Origin: Sambucus nigra
Lineage: Eukaryota > Streptophyta > Magnoliopsida > Dipsacales > Adoxaceae
Direction: 5' to 3'
Length of the DNA: 64,000 nucleotides
Assembly (NCBI GenBank): GCA_949130495.1
Contig: OX422217.1
Coordinates: 542,071,137 to 542,135,136, forward strand
Shown here in pieces: positions 11,251 through 24,702 of the stretch; position 1 is the stretch's first letter, and the number at the start of each line of letters is the position of its first letter. Position numbers and translations under genes: made by a program. Under the pieces are notes generated by a model. The model was given only the letters and a program-made list of their open reading frames with translations. It ran no database searches and was not told where the DNA came from.

Positions 11251-14200
11251 GTATTATGCTATTACTTTATTATACTCGCTCCTTCTCCGATAAGAGGCTG
11301 ACTTTGGATTCATGTTACTGTTAAAGTTCCAGATGCAAACATTATCAAATCCTTGAAGTCATAGTTCTTGGTTGCAACAAGTTGAAAGACATCGAATGGA
11401 TTTTAAGGCAAGTTCCCCATGGCAGCACCAAGTTCCATATGTTTCAAGGTCATATGTTTGTCTTGAATATGGTAGCACAAGGTTTCGTACCCGAAACTGT
11501 ACATATATTGTTTTGTGATGACTAAAGATATATTGTATCGACTAAAAAGATAATTTTTAGCAACATAGTATGATCATGTCATTTTTTGTTCATAATACTA
11601 CAGATCACAGATATTATATATTCTTTTCTTCTGAGTTAAGTTGCAACTTTCAAGTCTTTAGTTGCCACTTTTATGTAATTATATCTATGTTTTGTTCTGA
11701 ATTATATGTATGTTTTGTATTTCACCCGGAGTGTGATGGAAACCTCGGTGGCGAATCCTATAAGTTATATGTCTAATGTGGTGTTGACGACCAGCTGTTA
11801 CTATTTTCTTTGTTTTTTTCCTTTTGAATACTTCACTCTTTTAAGGCTTTCATTTGTTTGTATTAACTTTACCCGTGCATTCATATATGTAACCTGATAC
11901 TACTTCATTTGTGGGGGAAAAAAATTCATGACGTGCTTTTTTAACTACTTGAGAATGAAGATGTGATAAAATATTGCGCACAATCTAGATAGAGTCATCG
12001 CATGGCTTCGCAAGGGATGTATAAGTCAAAGTTCTGTTTATATTCGACTGGTGATACTCCATCAACCTCTCAACTCTTTGAATCTATTGTGAGCCCGTAT
12101 GTTGTGGTTATAGTCAATGACTATTGAATTGCCTTTTGAAGACATCATAGACTGTAGAAAAATTATTGTTTTTGTAAATTCAAACAAAGCTATAAAGTCA
12201 TGGTACTTTGTTAAGCACAAAGAGGATTTTGGTGAGCTAAAAAAGGTATGTACTCTAAAGCACATGTCTTGATAATATTATATATAAACATTGGTAATAA
12301 GATCATTTTTTTTTTCGTATTTAACTTAAGTGTTATCTACTCACTAATTTCTACATTTTTTCCAGATCTAAATAGACATTTTATTCCATAACTACCAGCA
12401 AAATGAGATTGTTCTGATATCATTACAGGTACACTTCTATACATAATAGACATTTTTTGCTGCTGTACATAATAGGAATTTTTTCTAGATCTAAATATAC
12501 ATTTTCGTTGTAGGGCCAATTGTATATCATTACAGGTCTGATTAAAACTTAGTCATCTTCAAACGTCTGATGGTTATTCTAATATCATTATAGGGACAAT
12601 TGTATATCATCACTGAACATAATTTAAGAATAGCTGCTACCAATTCAGTCCAAATCACAATCTGACCTCTCTTTCTCTTCCGTGATAAAACTTCCATGAC
12701 TTTCTTAACCACGATTATACCTTATCCATTTCCTCTTCCTGTCAATTTTTTCTCTTATTTGACTTCTGGAGTTCAATTTCCTTTACGTCATTAATCGTTT
12801 ACTATTAGTTATTTTCTATTTCTTAGCAAGGTACATATAGTTATATTTTCTTAGCATGTAATCCATTAGTGACATTAATCAGTTTATATTTTCTTATAGA
12901 TCGAGCGGAGAAACTGATGTTTTTATGAATTCAACAGGTCTGGATCGAGCAGGTCCTAATTATATTTCCTTTTTTTATCTTGCACCTAAATATTTGATCT
13001 CTTATATTCTGGATCGAGAAGGTCTTATCTAACAGGGTTGAATATGTGCAAGTAATGAGTGATATATCAGGAGGGGCTTGGTTATTATTTTGGATTTATA
13101 TATGTATGTAATGATTGGTCTTTTTCTTGCAGGTACTCTTATTCTCAGTATTTGATTTGGTTGCATTGACCTCTGATCTTGATCGAAATGAAGAATCTCA
13201 CAGCGTCCCTAATCCTGCCCATCATTTTCTTACCAAAGAATCTCACAGCGTCCCTAAATATGGCGATTTCAGTATTCAGGTTTTAGAAAATGCATTAATC
13301 TTTCCACACGTGATGTGTGGTCCACATAATCGAACACACGTAAGTTATTTTTGTACTTATATATGGGAAATCAGCGTAAATTCTAATGTTGCAGCTTCGT
13401 TCTTGGCACGATCGATACAAATATACGGGTAGGTTGTCATGATCCCCGTAATAAAAAGGGGAGTACCATGTGCTGAGACATTTTAAACTAAAATTAATAG
13501 ATAAAACCGAACACAACTAAGTTATGTTTTGCAGCTTCGTTGATGCTACAAGTGTTGATACTTATTAAACTAATGGTTATATGGATTTTTAGAGGATCAA
13601 ATATGCTTGGGAGGTAGTGGACTGCAATTGTGATTGGGTTGAAGATGATCTGGTGTGGAAACCATCTTACAGGTTTACCTCCTGCTTATGTTAATTTTGT
13701 ACTTTTAATTATAAGTTGCGGAAGATATTTTAGTTTATATATTTGATATTTATGTTGATAATTTATCCTATAAAGTAGGAGTATATCACATGTACGTGTA
13801 TACATATTAAAATAGTTTGATTCAATTACTTTAAGACCCCATTTCAAATAGATTAAAATAATTTGGACGTCCATTGGCCCAATATTTATGAAGAAATTCA
13901 CCGCAAAGTTCTCATGTCCTTAAAACCGAACATTTTTTAAACCAAACATTTGTACAACCTGTCTCATTCCCCACTTTTTTCTTAAAATTCACGGATTCAA
14001 CTTTAACCATTAATTTAAATGAGGATATAATTTGCCCTTACTATATAGATCTCAATGTCATGGAATGCGTAATAGTTGGGGTTTTTCATTCCACACTCAC
14101 CCGTTCCTGTGTTATTTTTTAACCTTTGATGGATAACCCTTTTTGGTATGAGTTTTGACGAATTTGTTAGGTTGTATGAATTCTATTCCATAAAAACTAA

Positions 14201-15240
14201 AAATGTGTAATGAGCTTCTCTATTTTGCATCTTTTATTTTTTTGGAAAAATGGTGATTAATATTTTCCTACTTACTATTTCTCTCATGTGTTTTTTTATT
14301 TAATTGGATTTTCAGATTTCACTCATTTAGGGTGGTGATGGCGCTTACAAAGTGGATGGGAAGGTTTCAGCAAATGTATTTGACATGTCATAAATGTATC
14401 GTAAAATCCAAGATTTGAGTAGAGGAATTTATGTAGTGACTGTTCTATGTTTTATGTTTTATGGATGTATATTATAAGGACTACTCTCGCTTTAGGGAGA
14501 ATTTTCAACTTTTTTATGGTTATGTTAGTTTACAAATTTGTGTCGTTATTGTTACCATGTGGTTTAGAAGTTTATAGTTAGAGATGTTTAGAGTGAAAAT
14601 ATAACTCCTCTAATACTTTAGCCCATTTATGCGATTTGAATAATGCCCAATTGGGTGTCTTGAGACATAGTTGCTTATATTGTAAGTACATAGTTTTTTT
14701 TGCTTTTATAGTTGTGAAACATTTATTGTTATGTTTATATTTAACTTTTCTCAAGTTAGTGCAAGTTGAATGGAACTTAGTGTTACTTATGGTCTTATAA
14801 CTATTTATATCTATTTGGGGGATACTAATTCTTACTATGCAATAATTTCATCTTATTATTCTTTCTTATGGCAAGAGTTGGGGTTGAAGGGAAGACATGT
14901 GGATATTACAAAATCATTTAGAAGGAATATAACAATCTTTCCACGAGTGGGTTGATAGATCGATTATTCACAAATGATGTATATGAGAATAGTCCATATG
15001 TAATGTTTAATCGACGATTTTTTTATATGATCTTTCAGATGGACTTTTAGTAGTGTTGTCTGGTTTTATTTGGTCCTTAAAACTGGTGGACAGTTCCATA
15101 AATAAAGAAATTTCTTTCTAAAATTTTTAAAATAGCGTACATTTTTTTATTATATAATAAACTATTTTACAAAAAAATTAGTCAATTCAATACTTGGGAA
15201 GTATTTGTCGTGCCTTCACGTAAATTGACCACAATTGATA
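11251..15240. other. H1 interior without identifiable genes
   Basis: Mostly AT-rich. Short exon-like stretches end in donors, for example at 12245 (AAAAAG|GTATGT after a segment reading NSNKAIKSWYFVKHKEDFG). A small direct repeat, GAATCTCACAGCGTCCCTAA, occurs twice near 13190-13255. Parent genes were not recognised. Confidence 0.4.
13593..13672 (+). pseudogene. Isolated exon-like fragment, unidentified gene
   Basis: An 80-nt open segment lies between TTTTTAG and a GTTTAC donor, so both splice borders are canonical. It reads RI, then KYAWEVVDCNCDWVEDDLVW, then KPSYR. I do not recognise the parent protein. Its composition is protein-like, unlike the flanks. It probably belongs to the gene pieces carried by H1. 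Confidence 0.35.
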
Positions 15241-15296
15241 TGATAATACAAAACTTTTATCACTTGATCATGATTGATACTTTGGGAAATTGTCGT

Positions 15297-15324
15297 CGTG
15301 CCTTTAGGCACGGGCATACCCTAG
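15297..15324 (+). terminator. Helitron H1 3' terminus (hairpin + CTAG)
   Basis: Stem CGTGCC/GGCACG with loop TTTA at 15297-15312, spacer GGCATACC, then CTAG at 15321-15324. This is the replication-termination signal typical of Helitron rolling-circle transposition. Confidence 0.88.
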
Positions 15325-15338
15325 TATATATATATATA
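15325..15338. repeat. 14-bp TA run separating two Helitrons
   Basis: (TA)7 lies between the CTAG of H1 and the TC of H2. It is probably what remains of the TA-rich target. Confidence 0.9.
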
Positions 15339-15656
15339 TCTAGATGATAAGTTACAATGGTGTTTTCACTATTCATAAGATGGGAAGACACTTCACGGTT
15401 CAGATCGAAGCCAACAATGCAACGATCCAATGGTTGAAATTAAAATACCCATCTTACCATTTTTGTGCCTTACATATTTGAGTTCCCACTCTTTTTTAAC
15501 TCTTCCTTTTCTTTACCCCTTTTAACTCAAATTCAAATTAATGGGTAAAATAGAAAATTGCACCTATCAACTCTAATTAGTGTTGGACGGCCACGGGCTG
15601 TTATTGAACTCTCCCTTCCCAATGCAAATATCAAGAATCGATGCACACACTCAACT

Positions 15657-15659
<3 letters not shown>

Positions 15660-15713
<54 letters not shown>

Positions 15714-15715
15714 AC
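15660..15715. repeat. Compound microsatellite (CT)n(CA)n
   Basis: About 28 bp of CT followed by about 27 bp of CA. The apparent Ser-Leu/Thr-His reading frame across it is an artefact. Confidence 0.97.
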
Positions 15716-18700
15716 GAGCCCCTCTTCTATCATATCGCTCTCTGTTTAATTAGTTATTTTGTCCGATTTCCCTAACCAATGTTAGATGTGTCTGCATTTG
15801 TTCTTGAATTTTTTTCGGTTATAATGGTGTATTGTAGCTCTACTATGGATGAGTTGGAGTGGTAAGATGGGTATTGTTCAATTTCCCTAACCAATGCTAG
15901 ATGTGTATTCTTCGATTTCCCTAACCAACACCCCTTTTTTCCTTTTTTCTTTCAGGTAATCAAGAGGTGAAGGTGACTATGCATGTGTGGTTCCTCCCTT
16001 AACGGATCTCGGCATTCTCATAGGTAAGACTTTGGTTTCTTTTAAGGAAGGTACTATTTTGACCAAGTAAAATTGGGTTTGCAAAAAGGGTTTTGGGTTT
16101 CAGGTTGGTTATGGGTCTACTGGGTCAGCGGGTTATAAGGTTAGGCATGGGTTAAACCTTACAGATTGTGATGGATTCTTGGTCTTTTAATGGGTCGGTT
16201 AGGATATGGATAAGTTGGAGTGGTAAGATGCGTCTAAATAGGTCATACTGGTGGTCGGGTAAGGGGTCAAAGGGTCTGGGGTAAGATGGGTCTAAATATG
16301 TCATATTCTCTATACTGTAAGGGTTTTGTTCAAAATAAGTTCACGTGGGGTTTAACCATCACACGTGACACTTCTTCTCATTACTGCAGGTATACATGTG
16401 GTCATGCTCTTGATTCAAAATTTTAGTTCAATTTGGAGGTACACAGGTGGTTATGTTCTTAAATAGCCTCAAATGCTAGGAAAGATTCATTATTTTGATG
16501 GTTTACATTCTTAATGCTGCATGACAACTGTTTGGTGAAATGCTTGACCAAGATTTCCTTTGATATGATTGTCATTTATGTATTATTGACGCAATTGTTT
16601 ATTTCCTTTTTTGGCTTTCGATTTTCGTCTATTGTATTTTGTTATCGATTTGTGGTAACTATATAAGTCAGAATGTATTATTTTGCAAATATGGTGTACA
16701 TTTTTGGGTTTTTAATGTTTGATCTTGATTGTGTTTCAAATGAACAAATTTAATAATCAAATCTTGGAGGATGACTCGGATATCTTTATTTGATTGGGTC
16801 AAATCAGGTATAAATCTCATCAGCACTTTCCCGTGGAGTCTCCGCAACCTTAAAGGTAAGATATTCATCCCTAAACCGAAGATTTTATGTGGGGTACAAA
16901 TCCAACCAAAAATTCCTTCTCTGATAGAAAAAGTAAGCGTTACAACTCCATAGGCACCCGACTTTCCATAGTCGGGATGAAGCCCCCAGTCAACGTGGCT
17001 CTATTTGTCCGAACAATAACTAGGGGAGATTTCATAGTTTGAAGAGTGATAAACACATGATCAATATCTATTGGCATGCTTGTACATTGTAGGGGTGTTG
17101 GGGGCTTATGGTATGTGATATTATCTCTTTTAGGTTGCATTAGTTTATGCACAGTACATGGATGATGGTTTTGGTGGCATAGAAGAGTTCGGTAGTTATT
17201 TGGATATTGGTTTGGTGTATTTATTTGGCTAGAGTTCTATTTAGGTAATTATATAGTGAATTTTAATTAAGTTTAGCATAACTTTTTCTCCTTATCTTTC
17301 CTATAATTGTGTAGAGAGCTGTTAATTTCAATTTCAAGTAGTTGAACTATATATCTTTTCCAAGTCAGGTTTTCAATTTTGGGAGAGACTATTAATATAG
17401 TTTCTCTTTTTCCTATTTGTTCTAATGTGACACATGCATAAGAAAATGCTTATATTGAAGGCACCTACAACACTTACCTCTTTTAATCTATTCAATCTCA
17501 AATTAGACCATAACGGTGTGTGAAGATTTCATTTTGGTATGTAACTTAAATTTTGACATGTTTATTGTGTGTTTGTTCTATATCGGTAATCCTTTCGATA
17601 ATTCTATAAATCTACACATTTGGGCCGATAGTAGTATCAAGACAGCTCTTGGTGTGTCACATGTTTATGGTCTAGGTTTATGAAATACAAAGTTGTAATA
17701 TGGTATATGGTTTATGTTTTACCCTTTGAAGTTATTCAACGTTCAGTGTATATATTGAAAAATTGCAATTCAACTTTGTAAGTGGAATTTGTTGGGAATG
17801 GTATTTGGTATGTCACATGTTTTCATTATTTTTCTACTTTTATGCTTAGTGTTATTTATTTAATTTGTTCTCATGAGGACTATTTTACTGAATACATTAC
17901 AGAATTGATTAGTCTTTCATTTGCTAATTTTAACAGTTGATTTTTCAAATATAAAACTTAGGCGAGCACTGTCAAATTAAGTAGCTTTGTTAGCGCTTAT
18001 AATTTTTGTACCCCTGACATCTTCTTGACAACGCCTCTTCTCATTCTGTACACTCTCCTCGATCCTTGAGAATCTTTAGGTTTCAAATTTGGGTATGGGA
18101 TTTGCATTCAAAATGGGGACGTGATGTTTGAGGGAAGCTTCATTTTTAGTAGTATTTTGATTTGACTGACTAATGTTCATTTTTTGGATTCAAAATGTGG
18201 GCGTGGTGTTTGAGGGCAACTTTGAATCTTGGATGTCATGATTGTCCCTACATCTTTGAATTACCATGACATATACACAAGTTGCCTATCGCTTCAACTA
18301 ATACTTTAAAATATGTAAGCTAATCTTTCTTTTGTGGAGTTTTTACATGATTTAATTTTTGTGAAAGTTCATCAGCATTCTTTTGTGAAAGTTCATGGTC
18401 AAGTGAGTTTTTTTAGCATTGTTGATATAAAGATCATGATTTTTGACAAATTGATTTTCCAAATATTTTGATTCCTTAGGAAAACCCTCGCATCCTAAAT
18501 TTGGTTCTTCCTTCCTATATGTGAAAATTATATTTAGTGGGTGATCAAAATAAGTTATGGATGAGACTAAAACAAAAATGAAGTGTAGTATATTTTAAAA
18601 AAATCACCATACACGTTTCATAGTGTAATGTTGTAGTCCCTTTGTCCCAGTTCTTGAGTCGTATTAGGCAAGACTTCAGTGCCAATAGTCAGGAATCTAT

Positions 18701-19684
18701 TCTATTGTTAGATATTTTAGATGGTCAGATGGGTTTGCCTTTTGAAGTAATCTAATTTTTCCAGTACTTGAGTCGCACGAGGTGTTGATTTTTGGAGTTG
18801 GAAGTCAGAGGCCAAATCAGCAACCCTCAAACCACTAATACTCATGGGAGTGATTGACTAGATCCAGATGCAACTGTCTCAGCAACATGTTTCATAGTCA
18901 AGGTTACAGTCCCTTTTCAGTTGTTTCACCATACATTTAAAAAGTTAATAACTTTTATGCATGCAGTGTATTTATACGTATGTAACAAGGTGTGTGGGCA
19001 TGTCTTAGGCACTATGCATGGCCTTTTTCTCAACACAATGTATTGGCATGTTTTAGTTAAAAGCGTGAACGTGCCTATGCTTAGCTCTTCTTAATTTATA
19101 AACTACTATTTTATTTTTGTTCCAGTTTGGTTATTAAAGTTTATCAGGCTTATTGATTATTCCAAAAATTCTATGAATTATTTTCTGTCATTATCATTAC
19201 ATGAATCGTGATGTGCATGCAAATTGGGAGCTTCAATAAGGTATATATGTTACCTCCTTTGCCATATTTGATCTCCAGTATGACCATCGTTACGATGGAC
19301 ATATTAATATTGACGGATTATGTGAATAACAAGGTGTTAACACTGCGTGCGACTGCATTTCTGGAAGAGAAAGATAAGCTAAAAAATTTGTTGGAAATAG
19401 CTCAGAGGAAATGCAATGACATGGCTATAATATGTTTATTTATTTTTGCTTGGTTTTTAAGAGAACTGAAATTTTTCATTTATTAAGAGAACTGAAATAG
19501 CTTCTTCTTGATCTCCTACTCGATCATGATTGTAACACCTTCCATCCGACGTGACACCGATTTCATAGGTAACTACCCTCCAATTTATGATTTCCTTATC
19601 CGCACGCCTCACCACTGCCCCTGCCCTTACATACAACAATACCAATTCCTTATTCCTCATTCACTATCTGTTCCACTGAAGAGT
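15716..19684. other. H2 5' interior without identifiable genes
   Basis: AT-rich. Exon-like spots occur: a short open segment at 16771-16856 ending in a GTAAGA donor, and a coiled-coil-like stretch at about 19310-19420 reading NNKVLTLRATAFLEEKDKLK then NLLEIAQRKCNDM. The parent genes are not recognised. Confidence 0.4.
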
Positions 19685-19971
19685 TGATTTGGAATTTCCA
19701 AAGATTTGAACTCAGGTTTCATCATTTGACCGTTGAAACTTTTGTCCATGTTGGAAGTAGAGAATTTCTCACTGTTCCTAATTTCATATTTAATATGATG
19801 GAGGTAAGCACTATTTTGCACAAATGTTCCTATTGTATTGATGATGTTCCCTTAATTCCACGTCTTTTGAAATCTTAGCAAGGCTTTCTTAAGGAAGTTG
19901 AGGCTATACCAAGGCAACCTCAAAAAGTTGACAATTCTGGATGATATTTGTGGGATAATTAGACCTTCCAG
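19685..19971 (+). pseudogene. Fragment of an ABCG (PDR) transporter gene, ABCG32-like
   Basis: Exon A (19685-19803) reads LEFPKI in one frame, then after a one-base shift ELRFHHLTVETFVHVGSRE and VPNFIFNMME. It ends in a GTAAGC donor. A 79-bp intron (19804-19882) follows. Exon B (19883-19971) reads AFLRKLRLYQGNLKKLTILD then DICGIIRPSR and ends at a GT donor. This order is the segment just before the first Walker A motif of full-size ABCG/PDR transporters, and it is closest in memory to the cuticle-related ABCG32 group. Only this piece is present, with a frameshift near 19707, so it is non-functional. Retained intron and exon borders indicate DNA-level capture by the Helitron. Confidence 0.75.
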
Positions 19972-20244
19972 GTACACTACTTGATTGTTAATAAAATCAT
20001 GATTGATTTAAAATATAAGGTAAGTTGTAGAATATATTCCCCCTTTCTTTATTTCTTTTTCAGTCAAATGGCTTTTCAACCACCATGCTGATTTCTCATT
20101 TAATTGTTTAATTCTTGAAGTAAAGAAGTCTGAATGGAGCTATCTTGATTGTTTACGTGTTTTGATTGAAGAAGAAAGAAGGAAAATATATCTCTCACCT
20201 CCTATATATGAAATTCTATGATTAATAAATATCAATGTCACCAG

Positions 20245-20331
20245 GTATTAAGGGAAGCTTATCAGGTTTTGAACGATCCAGTGCAAAGAGATGCATATAA
20301 TCGAAATGGAAAATATTGCATATCGAAGTGA
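20245..20331 (+). pseudogene. Fragment of a DnaJ (J-domain) gene, DnaJ10-like
   Basis: After a CACCAG acceptor the frame reads VLREAYQVLNDPVQRDAYNR then NGKYCISK and a TGA. This is the end of a J domain (helices III-IV, consensus AYxVLSDPxxRxxYDxxGK), in the form typical of plant J proteins that carry a DnaJ-X domain. The HPD-containing first part and the downstream domain are absent. It lies about 270 bp after the ABCG piece, so two unrelated genes sit side by side. Confidence 0.72.
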
Positions 20332-21761
20332 GGGTTTGATAGTTGTTTGCATATTAGTTCTCATCATATCTCAGGTAATCTCTCATTCGTATGGTCTTTT
20401 ACGATATGGTGCAAGAGATGATTCGATTGACATCGATATGGAGGTTTGAAAACATAATAATTGATATAGGTTGGAAGTTTGTAATTTTGGTTTTTATTTG
20501 AATAGTCCTTATTTCAATATTTGATTTATGTTTTCAATTTTTATATTTCTTGATAGTTAGATTTATTTGAATATTCCTCATCTCCTAAAACTTGAGTTGG
20601 TTTTGTTGCACAAACTCGAGTTGCCACACCTTTAGTACACCCAATCAACCGATCTATTCTCTTTTTGTATCAATTAATCTGCTACTGTGGTACCAAATCG
20701 GATCTAATTGGTTTTAAACCAATTTTTTTTTGTCTTTGTTCACGATCCATTTTCCAAAACCAACTGATCCAATAGGTTGCACGAACATGAGTGACAAAGT
20801 CAGCTGTCCATTAAGCAATTTAAGCACTTAATATAATATTTATGCTCTTAAACGTGTATTAGCTGTCCATTAAGCTCTGATGTAATTATTGTAGAAGATA
20901 TTTTACACCTTGAATAATATCGGAGATTTATTTTTATCTCAAGTCTTCATTGCACTGTGCTCACCACATTTGTCATTTTCAGTGACAGGAAGAGCTTGAT
21001 TGGTGAAGCCACATTTGGGATTTTCCAAGAGAGCTTCAGCATTACTAACACTCGTATGTTTTAGAATCCATTCTTTTGGAAAAGAATATTTTTAATAATG
21101 AAGTCAATAAACTTCTCTCAATTATTTTATTGCGACGAGTACATAGTTCATAGGGGAGGAGATATTCACGAAGCAGGCATTTCATAGAGGAACATAAATA
21201 ACGCCAATTTATAAGGATATTTTTATTTTATCAATTTTTATTTGTAATTTAGTTGTTAGTAATTTATAAATAACGCCTAATGTTGTACCAATTATGTTTG
21301 ACTAAAATATTTATATGTTCTTCACTTAAACTGGCATATTTTTTGCATTTTGGGATAAACATAAGATCCCTACTTCACACGAAACAGAAAAAGAACTATT
21401 GCTTTGGATGGAATGATAAAATTTTAAGTAAACTCTACTGCATTCTTTTCTTTCCTCGGACTATCACATCCAGTGTGTCAGTGCCGTGTAAATTTTATGC
21501 ATACAACTCTCTTAAAATATTAAGGATAATAGGTGTTTCATATAACTTTAAGGATAATAGGTGTTTGATATAACTTTAAGCATATATTTTCTGTATATAT
21601 TTCCGTCCATCCATTTTCTGTTTTGACTCACACTATTGTGTGCATAATCTGATGTTGTTTCTTTTCTCTAATATATGTATATATTTCCTATTTTAAGCCA
21701 CAAGATCATGTATTGCCACGATAAATTATTGGAAAATTTAAAATTTTAAAAAAAATAGTCC
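20332..21761. other. H2 interior, no genes recognised
   Basis: AT-rich sequence with no convincing exon, RNA or mobile signature. Confidence 0.4.
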
Positions 21762-22674
21762 CAATGACTACTATATGCCTGCATATTTGTCAGCAAGCTA
21801 TTGTGCCCGTAATGATACCTTCGTAACTCATTTGGGGAATCTGCAATGATACTTTCGTAAGTCACCTATTGTAGAGTCTGTATCCGCTTCATTTAAATGT
21901 GTTGGAACGAGGTATGCTTCAATTGTAGCAGATTTAATAACTGCTTCAATTGTGCACTGTGAATATGATGCTACAATTGTGCACTGTGAATATAACTGCT
22001 AAAATTGTAGAAAATTTATTAACTAGAACCCTCGTGCATACATTTGATTGGGCATGTGAATATGATGCCCAGTGACGTTTCAGGAACTAAAAGGAAAAGT
22101 AGGGACTAAATAATTAGTAAGTACGAACATGCACATATATTTGTATTTAACTTTCCAAAAATAATTTCTATGACTTTTCTTTATGTTTATTATCTTTATT
22201 CATGAAGAAAGAAAATTTATTGGTTTTATTTTTATATATTATCAGTTGTTATTGTCCTGATTGAAAATTTGAAAAAAACAGTTCCAATGACTACTATATG
22301 CCTGCAGGTTTGTTAGCAAGTTGTTGTGCCCGCAATGATACTTTTGTAAGTCATTTGGGGAATCTACAATGACACTTTTGTAAGTCACCTACTGTAGAGT
22401 CTGTATCCACTTCATTTGAACATGTTGGAACGATGTATGCTTCAATTGTAGCATATTTAATAACTGCTACAATTGTTCACTGTGAATATGATGCTACAAT
22501 TGTGCACTGTGAATATAACTGCCACAATTGTAGCAGATTTAATAACTAGAACCCCCGGGCATACATTTGATTGGGCATTTGAATATGATGCCCAGTGACG
22601 TTTCAGGAACTAAAAGGAAAAGTAGGTACTAAATAATTAGTAAGTATGAACATGCACATATATTTGTATTTAAC
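21762..22674 (+). repeat. 523-bp tandem repeat: unit 1 and first part of unit 2
   Basis: The landmark CAATGACTACTATATGCCTG occurs at 21762 and 22285 (period 523). Units contain ~26-bp sub-repeats of the form GCTACAATTGTGCACTGTGA. Unit 2 is cut at 22674 by the LTR insertion and resumes at 36104. Confidence 0.88.
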
Positions 22675-23879
22675 TGTAACAACCCGCGTAATTTTAGGCT
22701 ATTTTAATTAATTTCTGGAAAATGGAGGAAAATAAAGTTTTTGATAAAATTATTTTTATTTCTCAGATATGTTGGTTATTATTTTTAAAGGGGAGAATTT
22801 CAAACGGATTTTAAAATGATTTAAAATATTTTTAACTCTTGGAGTTGTTTTGACTTCCAACTCTTCATTTCTTTGCCTTATTTAAAGGAGTCTTTTGGCT
22901 TCCAACTCCTCATTTCTTTGCATTATCAAAGGAAGTCATGGGCAACCCTTTTAACCTACTTCTGGCACAAATTTTGGCAGCAAATATATTTTATATTCCT
23001 CTTCTTTTTATATACACATTGGCCTTTGAGATTTGTGAGTTCCAACCTTAGATTAGAGGTGTTCTTGGGACTATTTTGTTGGAGGTTCTTAGAGGATCTT
23101 TTGTAGATCTTTTGAGTTGATCTTGAGGATGTGATCGTTGGTTTCTCATCATGGTTTGAGGTATGGGGTTTTACACAATATGCTCCTTAAATCTCGCGAG
23201 TGTCATTCTCTTTGAAATCTTGTTTAATTGAACTCATGTTTGAATTGTTAAATTCATTGAAATCTGGAAATTAATTGTTGAAATTATTTTGATTCATGTG
23301 GTATCATTATATTGTTTATGAGCACGTTGTCGTGATATTTTAATATGGCACGGATGTTGAGTACCCACCAAAATACCTATTCCCGGGCTATGGCTTGATA
23401 AAGCATATGCGGATGGGGTGAGGCCTGGTTACCCATTGATGTGTTGTTGAGAAATTATATTGATAAATGCTTTGACATTCGCATTTTGATTTGAATATTC
23501 ATACTCGTGTTGTTACGCCTTATTGCTAATATATTTGTTGAGCATCTTTCCTGTCGTATTGTGTACTTCCCCATATTTTCTTTTAGTGGCCGGTAGGCGC
23601 GGATTTTGGGGCGCTATGGAGAATGATTTTAGCGAGGATTGTTTTGGAAAGATTTTTATTATTTATTTTGTTGTATAGAGCATTGGAGATTTCTATTTTA
23701 TTTTTCGAGTTAGATGTTGTATTTATTCGAGAAACTTGTTGTATTTGAAGAATTGAGATTAGTGGATTTATATTATTGTGGGTTTATTTAGATGCTCTAT
23801 ACCTTATCACTTGTTGATTTGGATTTATTTTATCGCATTAGCGCTCCGTTCGCTCTTCCCGGGCGGGTGGGGTGTTACA
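22675..23879 (+). repeat. 5' LTR of element II
   Basis: 1205 bp, TGTAACAACCCGCG to GGGTGTTACA. It lacks a short block (GGTTTCGAAATCGGAGTTAA) that the 3' LTR has near 24248. Confidence 0.9.
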
Positions 23880-24115
23880 AATGGTATCAGAGCTTAGGTA
23901 TACGACAACCCTCGGGACTTGAGTTTTGGGTTCATTGCGTGGTTAGCAATTTTTGGAGATAGAAAATTTTAGGTGATATTCGTGTTCGGTTTCCAGATTA
24001 GAGGTGAGGAATTTATTTTTGGAGACGTGATTTATTTTTGGAGATTATTGGCCTGATTTTGAGAGTTAGGCATTCGGCGAATTTCGAGGGCAAAATTCCA
24101 TTGTTAGTGGGGAAG
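23880..24115 (+). mobile_element. Internal domain of element II
   Basis: PBS TGGTATCAGAGC at 23882-23893. PPT TTAGTGGGGAAG ends at 24115. Non-coding. Confidence 0.88.
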
Positions 24116-24702
24116 TGTAACAACCCGCGTAATTTTGGGCTATTTTAATTAATTTCTGGAAAATGGAGGAAAATAAAGTTTTTGATAAAATTATTTTTAT
24201 TGCTCAAATATGTTGGTTATTATTTTTAAAGGGGAGAATTTCAAACGGTTTCGAAATCGGAGTTAAAACGGATTTTAAAATGATTTTAAAATGTTTTTAA
24301 CTCTTGGAGTTGTTTTGACTTCCAACTCTTCATTTCTTTGCCTTATTTAAAGGAGTCTTTTGGCTTCCAACTCTTCATTTCTTTGCATTATCAAAGGAAG
24401 TCGTCAGCAACCCTTTTAACCTACTTCTGGCACAAATTTTGGCAGCAAATATATTTTATATTCCTCTTCTTTTTATATACACATTGGCCCTTGAGATTTG
24501 TGAGTTCCAACCTTAGATTAGAGGTGTTCTTGGGACTATTTTGTTGGAGGTTCTTGGAGGATCTTTTGTAGATCTTTTGAGTTGATCTTGAGGATGTGAT
24601 TGTTGGTTTCTCATCATGGTTTGAGGTATGGGGTTTTACACAATATGCTCCTTAAATCTCGCGAGTGTCATTCTCTTTGAAATCTTATTTAATTGAACTC
24701 AT
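24116..24702 (+). repeat. 3' LTR of element II, left part
   Basis: First 587 bp of the 3' LTR. The last five bases, CTCAT (24698-24702), are the target duplication of element III. Confidence 0.9.

Larger units (their letters stand above)
7134..15324 (+). mobile_element. Non-autonomous Helitron H1 carrying captured gene fragments
   Basis: The 5' end reads TCTATATAATAAGTTACAAT, starting with the TC typical of Helitrons, after an A. The 3' end has the hairpin CGTGCC-TTTA-GGCACG at 15297-15312, eight bases, then the terminus CTAG (the CTRR rule) followed by T, so the insertion lies between A and T as Helitrons require. The first 50 or so bases and the 3' hairpin match those of H2 (15339-39311), which defines the family. 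No Rep/helicase gene is seen, so it is non-autonomous. Inside are exon-like fragments with intron borders, which fits DNA-level capture. Confidence 0.82.

Noticed and set aside
15558..15749. Ser-Leu/Thr-His repeat ORF
   Set aside because: Translation of the (CT)n(CA)n microsatellite.
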